DNA of 64,000 bases, taken from Thysanoteuthis rhombus (lineage: Eukaryota; Mollusca; Cephalopoda; Oegopsida; Thysanoteuthidae). The notes beneath the pieces were generated by a model. That model made no database searches and was not told the origin of the DNA. It saw only the letters and a list, made by a program, of their open reading frames with translations. The stretch lies in contig OY735224.1 of NCBI GenBank assembly GCA_963457665.1, positions 45,177,129-45,241,128 on the forward strand, read 5' to 3'. Each line of letters begins with the position of its first letter. The first letter of the stretch is position 1. The position numbers and the translations under genes were made by a program. This document shows, piece after piece, positions 57,708 to 64,000 of this stretch.

Positions 57708-57960
57708 CTCTCTCTTTCCATTTATCCCCTCGTCTGTCCGTCTCCCCATTTCCTATTCTTCTTTTCCTTCCTCATCGATCTTTTTTCTCCTCCCCATTCT
57801 CCCAACAATCAACCATTCTTTTATTCGAAGTTACGATCTTTTTATCCGCTCCTCAAAAGCTCTTTTTTATGTCAGGAGGTTTTTATTTCTTTCGATTTGA
57901 GTCTCCATCGTTTGTGATTCTGTCTCTTTTATCTTCTCTGGGTTTCCTTTGTTTTCTATG
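56780..57960 (+). repeat. Polypyrimidine tract (about 1.2 kb)
   Basis: The plus strand is almost all C and T (CTCTTT, CTTTCT), with pure (CT)n runs at about 57108-57135 and 57661-57701. The 270-codon plus frame of Ser/Leu/Phe is an artefact. It is the strand-reversed counterpart of the purine tracts at 26.4-30.8 kb. Confidence 0.9.
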
Positions 57961-58003
57961 CTTTGTTCAACAGAGTTCTACGTTTTTGATGCCCTGTTGC
58001 ATA

Positions 58004-58005
<2 letters not shown>

Positions 58006-58061
<56 letters not shown>
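58006..58061. repeat. (AT)n microsatellite
   Basis: A pure AT tract of about 56 bp. Confidence 0.95.
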
Positions 58062-58065
<4 letters not shown>

Positions 58066-59695
58066 AAACTGACCATTAGTCATCACTTGAACAACTGTAG
58101 AGTCAAGATTTGAAGTCATGAAAAAAATTCCATCAGAGAATAAATATGATCAGACTAAATACTATTCATAAAATCACCGACGTTTTCCCCTGGAAAACAG
58201 TTGGAAATCCATAAGAATCTCGTTGTTTTCGATAGATCCGTCAAAAGGAGTTTTCAAAAAGGTCAAAAAAGCCTTTTTTTTCAAAGATTTGAGGGGCTTA
58301 GTGGAGTAATGATGCCAATTCCTGAGCTTGTAGACGAAACTATTTGGCCAGGAGCGTTTAAACATACAAACATATGAACAAAAACATGCACGTATGAAAA
58401 AAAATAGAACCCTTTTTGATGGCTATAGTCGTCCAACTCAGTGTCTGTTCCATTAATGAATAGTGTTTTATTTTCTTCTCTATTTACAAAGTAATTATTA
58501 TGCTAAACTTGACCTTGATTTCCCGTTCGACGTAACTAGAAATTTTAACTTCAAGAGCCACAGCTGAAATTTGGTATCGGGGTACATTTTTTACCATCGT
58601 TTAATGGTATGGGCTACATAAAGTTGAACTCAGAAGACATTCAAGGTTTCGGAAGGTCATTTATAGTTACTTCTAGCCAACTGAAGTAAGTATTAGCCAC
58701 TATTTTACATATAAGAAACTGAAATTTGTCATAGACGCACATCTCCTTATAGCTAATATGATGTGCTATATGCTATTTGAGGACACCAGAACCCTTAAAG
58801 CATTTGTACTTCTGAAACCTTCTTACAGATTTATGTATACAAGATGCCAGATAATATTGCAATGAAAGTTTACGTTTCAATTCCGCAATTTATTTTTTTC
58901 ATATTTACTCTTTTTAAGTATCTTTTCAGTATTTTTGGGTGATTATCTCATGTATGTTTAGATATTCCGAGATATACTACAGTGATTCTTAGCATTGCCC
59001 AAGGAAACATTGAATTTTGGAAACACAATGAAAGACATGCTCTTTGATATCTTCTTACAAACCACAAACACCACGGAGCAAAAAAAATGGTTTAATTGTG
59101 TGTGCACGTGAGCATATTGAAATGTTGTTGAATAATTTTACATATACTTTTTTGCATACCTAGTATTTTGCATCCCGGACGGCCCCTTGAAACATAACGA
59201 GGTAGACCCGTGCATAGATATTTGTTCAAGTCGGATAATGACACTTTTTTTTCTCCTGTTTCGAAAGTAATTTTTCTACTTCCAATCTTTAAGACAATTC
59301 TCCGGTATTTTTCCGACATTGCTTCAGTTGTTATGGGAATTTTTTTTTCTGTATTTACTACCATTATATCAAAATACATAACCCTTGAAAATTTAAAGTA
59401 AATGTGAGCATCTGGAGTATAAAAAATTAATGGTTTGCAAGTGTCCGAATACTCCTTCCCTCTGAGTGACTATATTTCGTCCGTTATCGGTGTTAACAGA
59501 ATAGCAAATCAGAAGTCCTACAACGCATAAATAAAATAAAAAATTCAGCATCGTGAAGGACTCAAGCCTATTTCCATCAATAAAGCAGCCTAAACGCGAC
59601 CTTACTCTCACTGTCTTGGGTGGCGACACTCCGATAAGATTAGGAGTCCAAGGGAGCACACTTTCAAAGTTCCTTTAATAATGATAATGATAATA
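58062..59695. other. No gene recognised
   Basis: About 1.6 kb without named repeats. Frames are short and unconvincing. It is a candidate for unique DNA. Confidence 0.4.
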
Positions 59696-59703
59696 ATATA
59701 TAT

Positions 59704-59758
<55 letters not shown>
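59696..59758. repeat. (AT)n microsatellite
   Basis: About 63 bp of nearly pure AT directly upstream of the LINE-1 reverse transcriptase fragment. Confidence 0.95.
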
Positions 59759-59761
<3 letters not shown>

Positions 59762-60425
59762 GATGGATGAGAAAAACCCGTATGACCTCAACAACTGCAG
59801 GCCGATAAGCCTACTCAACTGCATCTACAAATATTTCACCTAAGTTATTACCAGCCATATCGCCAGAACGCTAGATGAAAACCAACCATGGGAAAAAGCT
59901 GGCTTTAGGAGAAGCTTATCGAGCATAGACCATTTGCATTCAAAAATCAACTAATAGAGAAAGAGGCGGAATATAAATTTCCCCTGCTATAGCATTTATC
60001 GATTACAAGAAGACTTTTGACTTTTCCAGAGAGAATTTCCAAGGTCATTGATGCTATCACTCTATACGATATAGACCCTGACTATATCCAAGCATTGAAA
60101 CATATGTACCGTCAAATCAGCCCCTTTATCAGGAGGAGACTAGGAGCTCTTTAGGCTCCAAAAAAGGAGTAAGACTAGGTAAAAAACAACTCATCAAGGT
60201 TCTTCATAGCCTGAGTCGAGATGATTTTCTGCAACCTAAACTTAGAAAAGAAATCAGAATAAACTGCAAATACTTATGCAACCTCAGGTTTGGAGACGAC
60301 ATCGTCTTTTTTGCAGAGAACCTCCATGACCTCCAGATAATTTTTAAGAAACTAATTGAAGAAAGCAGAAAAGTCGATCTTCACATGAACCTCTGTTGAA
60401 CAAAGATCATGTAGAACAAACATTG
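59759..60425 (+). pseudogene. LINE-1 reverse transcriptase fragment, broken
   Basis: The only copy with the reverse transcriptase domain. Frames joined by eye give 'LNNCRPISLLNCIYKYFT' (59785-59840), 'AGFRRSLSSIDHLHSKIN' (59899-59952) and 'FIDYKKTFD' (about 59994-60020, the motif with the first catalytic Asp). They continue 'DIDPDYIQALKHMYRQI', 'GVRLG' (a damaged motif B), 'RFFIA*VEMIFCNLNLEKK', and 'LRFGDDIVFFAENLHDLQ' (60283-60335, the catalytic xxDD). It ends at 'VDLHMNLC'. Stops and at least two frameshifts, one at about 60180-60200, make it inactive. The N-terminal endonuclease is absent. It joins logically to the other copies, which begin at 'FAENLYDL' or later. Confidence 0.8.
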
Positions 60426-60427
60426 AA

Positions 60428-60480
60428 GGTATGTGATATTGAGTATGATTCTTGGGCACGTTGCATAATCTGGCCTCTGT
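60428..60480 (-). pseudogene. Short inverted LINE-1 piece
   Basis: 'attgagtatgattcttgggc' and 'acgttgcataatct' match the minus-strand LINE-1 text seen at about 36722-36765 and 52888. It lies a few bases after the plus-strand fragment and so reads in the opposite direction. Confidence 0.55.
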
Positions 60481-61109
60481 CTGTGGCGACGTCTTCATTT
60501 TCCTCAGGTATACAAGCTATTTGTTCCTATCCTGTATTGAGAGCTTAGGTAATAGCTTCAAAACCCCAATTTTTCTCTAGAGCTGTTCCAATGATTGTTG
60601 TCTTTTGTCTTCTCTTCGTTTCTTTTGGATTATTCTATTTTGTTCGGTTGCTTATATTTTCATAAATAGAAACAAAAGTCACTAATTGTTACAGTTACTA
60701 ATTAATGGGTATCTCTAAGAATTCCCTTGCTGAATGGTCCGTCGCTAATTGTAGACGGCTTGTAATTGAGGTAACTGTATACGACGGTATTGATGTGAGG
60801 AGGCTGGACGAATTGTTAAACTGGTTTTTCTTTGTTGTTGTTTTTTTGTTTGTTTATTTTTTTCAGAAAAGTCTCGTTGTAGTAGTTGAGCCCATTGTTT
60901 TTAGTGATGGCTGGGAAATATTTTTCGGCAAAATTGTTACTTTGGAATGGAAAAGTCCATGTTTATGGACAGACCACAAAGAAAAATCACATTGTTCATT
61001 ATATAAGTAGATTAAGTACTCAATTTGCGACGTGCTCCTTGCTTTAAGAGGACAGGCCACGTCTCATTTTAATACAAATTGCCTGTCATAGACAAAGGTT
61101 TAGCGGGAA
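60481..61109. other. No gene recognised
   Basis: A 101-codon plus frame (60705-61010) has ordinary composition but includes a Phe/Val-rich T-run segment. I do not recognise it. Confidence 0.4.
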
Positions 61110-61690
61110 AAAAAATAGAACACTTGTCTTGTAGGTAGGGGGGGTAATAAAGGTAGGTCGGGGTAACAGAAGAGAGGGTGAAAGAATGAAAAGAAGAGAG
61201 AGGGAGAAAAATTTTCTGCCAAAAAGGAGAAGTGATGAAACTTGTCTTGCTACGTGGGAGAGGAATGGGGTTAGTCTGGGGTTCTCACGGGTGTGAGAGT
61301 AGTAGTCACAGAGGAGGGGTGAGAAAGTGTGAAAAGAAGAGAGGGATGAAAATATGGCGCCAATGAAAGGAAAAGAAATAAACTACAAACATGGAATAAA
61401 ACTTTTATCCTGCTGGGCAGGGATGAAATTGGGGTAAGTGGAAGGTTAACGGGTGTGAGAGTAGTAGTTACAGAGAGAAAAAAAAGAGAAATAATGAAAA
61501 GAAGAGAGAGAGGAGGTAATGTATTGTGCCAAAAAGGGTAGAGATGTTAGGAATGATGCAAAAGTGGTAATCGATGGAATGATGAAATGTGACTGCAGGC
61601 ATCAGGGAATGAGAAAAAAGAGAGAAACAAACAACAAATTGCTTAAAGAAAAAAAGAAAGACAGAAAGAAAAAAAGAAAAAAGTTAAGTT
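61110..61690 (+). repeat. Purine-rich minisatellite, units about 120-160 bp
   Basis: Three units are marked by 'gtaacagaagagaggg' (61163), 'gtcacagaggaggggtg' (61305) and 'gttacagagagaaaa' (61467). Each is followed by 'gaaaagaagagagg' and then a 'tgccaa' or 'cgccaatg' phrase. 'aaacttgtcttgctacg' and 'aaacttttatcctgctg' mark the other half. The end (61610-61690) is a plain purine tract that abuts the 3' terminus of an element A fragment. Confidence 0.65.
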
Positions 61691-61760
61691 AAAAGCCGTC
61701 AGCTGAAAATATCAACATAGATTTCTTCAGATTTTAAAATAGTCTGGCGAGCTGTGTATA
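61691..61760 (-). repeat. Element A, 3' end only
   Basis: The reverse complement reads 'aatctgaagaaatctatg', 'ttgatattttcagctgac' and 'ggctttta', the family 3' terminus. Here the neighbouring purine tract lies beyond the 3' end but on the opposite strand relative to the copies at 26957 and 28022. Confidence 0.5.
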
Positions 61761-62284
61761 GCTCGTAATTTTATTGGTTGATTAGAAAAAAATGATAAGC
61801 TTATAAATATTCACGTATATCACATGCATGGGCGTCTGCTGGAGGCTCAGAACTTCCTTTCCAGCCAGGATAGGTCTTCTCACCGGAGGCAAGGACTTTA
61901 AAAGTTGAAATGTTATCTATACATATAACTCACAATGTGCAGATGTCTACAGTCACGCTAAGGGATACAATTGTTGTGGTGGAAAAAGAAATAAATTCAT
62001 TTTTTAATAAAAATGCTGTATTTGAAAAATTATGAAAATAAGTAAAGAGATGAAAAAAGAAATAAAAACAGATACACGTTTGAAGTCAATAAAAACGCAA
62101 TTCGCCTGGCTCATTGCAATGGTCGCTCTATTTACGTTTACAAAATAAATCATATATCCATATCCAGTCATTTCTGATAGCACAGAAAAACTATTAATCA
62201 ATAAATGATAATGGTGCAGTAATTTTTTTGTGTGACTTTTGCTTGAATGTTTCCATGTACAAAGATGTATCACTATTCGCTGCC
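61761..62284. other. No gene recognised
   Basis: Unassigned AT-rich sequence. Confidence 0.45.
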
Positions 62285-62560
62285 GTGACATCATAGAAAC
62301 TATCAAAAAACTCAAATGGCAATGGCCAGGCTATGTTGCAAGAATGAAAGACAATTGATTGGATTTCTGACTCACGACACGGATCCCCAGTGATCACATA
62401 AGAACCTGAGGTCGATAGAACACTAGATGGAGAGATCAACTAGACAGATTCAGGAAATACTGGCTCTGCGACGCCCATGATAGAGAATTGTGGCGAGTCC
62501 AGGTGAAAGTCTTTGTCCAACGACGGACGTTGAAAGACTGATGATGATGATGATGATGCT
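62285..62560 (+). pseudogene. LINE-1 3' end with (TGA)n tail
   Basis: Frames give 'IIETIKKLKWQWPGYVARMK', 'NTRWRDQLDRFRKYWLCDA' and 'VKVFVQRRTLKD', ending in a TGA stop and an uninterrupted (GAT)n tail (62539-62557). One stop and one frameshift are visible. With the copy at 19116 it defines the 3' end of the family. Confidence 0.8.
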
Positions 62561-62984
62561 CATTCAGACTATGCATCCCCAAGAATGGTCAAACGCACCA
62601 TCTTATCATTAGCGAGTCATACATGATTACACTACGAATAGTGATGAGTGCTGCACTTTATCCACCGGTGGAATGCGTATTGAGTAAAGGTGCTGCCATT
62701 GAGATATCTTTTGTTTATCACCAAGCTTTTTCGAAAGATTTTTTTTCATTCTACCAATATTTGCTCTAATTAAATATATTTAAAAAACAACTTTTATTAT
62801 AAACAGTCATTGAGAATTCTTCCTGATAATTTTTTTTTACCAAAAAATATATAATTGATTTTCCAGGAGATACACACGTTCTGGCTCTGACAGTCACTCA
62901 TTCCATCCATTTTATATATATATATATTTATATATATAGAGAGAGAGACAGACAGACAGATAGACGGAGAGAAAGTAAGAGAGA
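62561..62984. other. No gene recognised; short microsatellites
   Basis: It contains an (AT)n run at 62913-62938 and GAGA/GACA units at 62939-62975. Confidence 0.5.
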
Positions 62985-63365
62985 AAGCTTTACAGCCTTA
63001 AACACTAGATGTTAAAAAACATTTTCAATTTTTTTTTTCTGTCATTTCAGTCAACCATTCCACAATATCTCTCAATGTAATTCATGTTGTTTTCTTCATT
63101 GTTTTCCCCTGTTCCTACCATACTGTGTAAGTATTCTACAATGTATAAACAAAACAGTTATATTAACATGACATCCCAGGAGTATTGATCAAATACCACC
63201 ATCCTCTCTTTCTCATTACATGGTTTATGCCATAAATATAGTTTGTCATTTTATTTTGAGGGTTTATGTGCATTGTATATCAATGATATTTTATACTACA
63301 TGTCTATTCTTTGGAACAGGGCTTACTTACGTAAGTTACCCTGAAAACGTTTTAAACGATTAGGG
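62985..63365 (+). repeat. Dispersed repeat shared with 43345-43805
   Basis: Matches in order: 'gaaagctttacagcctta', 'caatatctctcaatgtaatt', 'aaacaaaacagttatattaa', 'aaatatagtttgtcatttt' and 'gtaagttaccctgaaaacg'. Confidence 0.6.
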
Positions 63366-63419
63366 ATCAGCAAGTATGATAACAGACATGACTCGTTCTT
63401 CGTAACATTTCTATTGAGA

Positions 63420-63667
63420 GTTCATCCATAAATGTATACTATGAAATGGATAAATATGATCCGACAGAATGATTATGAATTATATTATATTACATAGAGG
63501 ACTCTCATTTGAAATGATCTCTCGTCATTACACGGTCAATGTATCACTTGGCATAGACGATGTGAATGGAATAAACAATTAAAGAAAATGGGGCAGCAGC
63601 AGGAATTGAACCTGCCACGGATACAGTAGCTTCTTCAATGTAGCAAAGCTCTCACCATTGACCTAAT
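63420..63667 (-). repeat. tRNA-derived SINE, family B, best copy
   Basis: On the minus strand the head has box A-like 'taggtcaatggtgagagc' and box B 'ggttcaattcc', about 50 bp apart, then 'tgctgctgcccca'. The body is 'aattgtttattccattcac', 'tgatacattgaccgtgtaat' and 'gatcatttcaaatgag'. The two promoter boxes and the body shared with 3485 support a pol III-transcribed SINE origin. Confidence 0.65.
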
Positions 63668-63764
63668 GCAAAAAACAAATAACTGCTTCCAACCCGGATT
63701 CTCATCTCGTTTATTCTCGTTTTTTTTTTAGTCTCTTTCAACGCAACGGTTATATATTAAAGAG

Positions 63765-64000
63765 GTGGACATATTAGGTCCGACAAAATTAATTATAGAT
63801 TGCATAATATTATATAGCGACTTATTTGAAATGACGGAAGATAATTTCAAATTAGTTTCTTCATAATATAACGCGATTTATAATTCACTCTATCGGACCA
63901 AATATTTAGATTTCTTTAATACAATCATATATATATATGATTAATGAATAATCGTTAAGCCATGGGTTTGTCTGGGGGCATCAAAAGAGTATTCGAATCT
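63765..64000 (-). repeat. SINE family B, second copy, cut by window edge
   Basis: 'ggtccgacaaaattaatt' and 'cttatttgaaatgac' repeat the end of the preceding copy. At the right edge the minus strand has 'gattcgaatactc' at the box B position. The head continues beyond the window. Confidence 0.45.

Overview
This window looks like gene-poor, repeat-saturated animal nuclear DNA. I find no host exon, no rRNA gene, no intact tRNA gene and nothing prokaryotic. Long pure (AT)n tracts, often running into (GT)n, recur every 1-3 kb. They sit among tRNA-derived SINEs, two kinds of non-LTR retrotransposon, decayed mariner transposases and several unnamed repeats. This style fits a large lophotrochozoan genome. 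A mollusc, perhaps a cephalopod such as an octopus, is my best guess. That is an inference from repeat style and not from any host gene.

Layout. The commonest recognisable unit is a non-coding repeat of about 370-430 bp that I call element A. It is present in about 14 full or partial copies: 1-371, 3301-3455, 6735-6880, 10838-11250, 13897-15030 (interrupted), 20503-20893, 25215-25431, 26957-27371, 28022-28450, 42508-42882, 51350-51486, 52185-52503 and 61691-61760. The second family is a LINE with a (TGA)n tail (LINE-1 here), almost always as 5'-truncated C-terminal fragments. It lies at 6955, 14016, 19116, 25432, 32148, 36403, 44390, 52580, 55700, 59759 (the only copy with reverse transcriptase) and 62285. 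A different LINE of the R4/Dong type lies at 21563-23605 on the minus strand, with its 3' end in a (TAA)n tract. Mariner relics lie at 15440, 17290 and 54030. tRNA-derived SINEs of several families lie at 3485, 5874, 16352, 40552, 53215, 53628, 63420 and 63765.

From 26.4 to 30.8 kb, long purine-only tracts alternate with copies of element A. A mirror-type pyrimidine tract fills 56.78-57.96 kb. Local tandem duplications lie at 8.86, 11.56, 24.46, 32.89, 36.29-38.29, 49.26 and 61.11 kb. A strong 164-bp foldback lies at 10161-10324.

How the parts relate. LINE-1 is inserted inside element A at 14016-14742 and inside a satellite-like array at 36403-36897, which gives relative ages. All recognisable coding sequence belongs to transposable elements and is broken by stops, frameshifts or deletions. 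Apparent reading frames in the (AT)n, (GT)n, (GAAA)n-like and (CTTT)n-like tracts are low-complexity artefacts. I found no convincing new functional system. The most unusual items are the element A/polypurine alternation, the SINE-like head with repeated box A motifs, and the near-perfect foldback.
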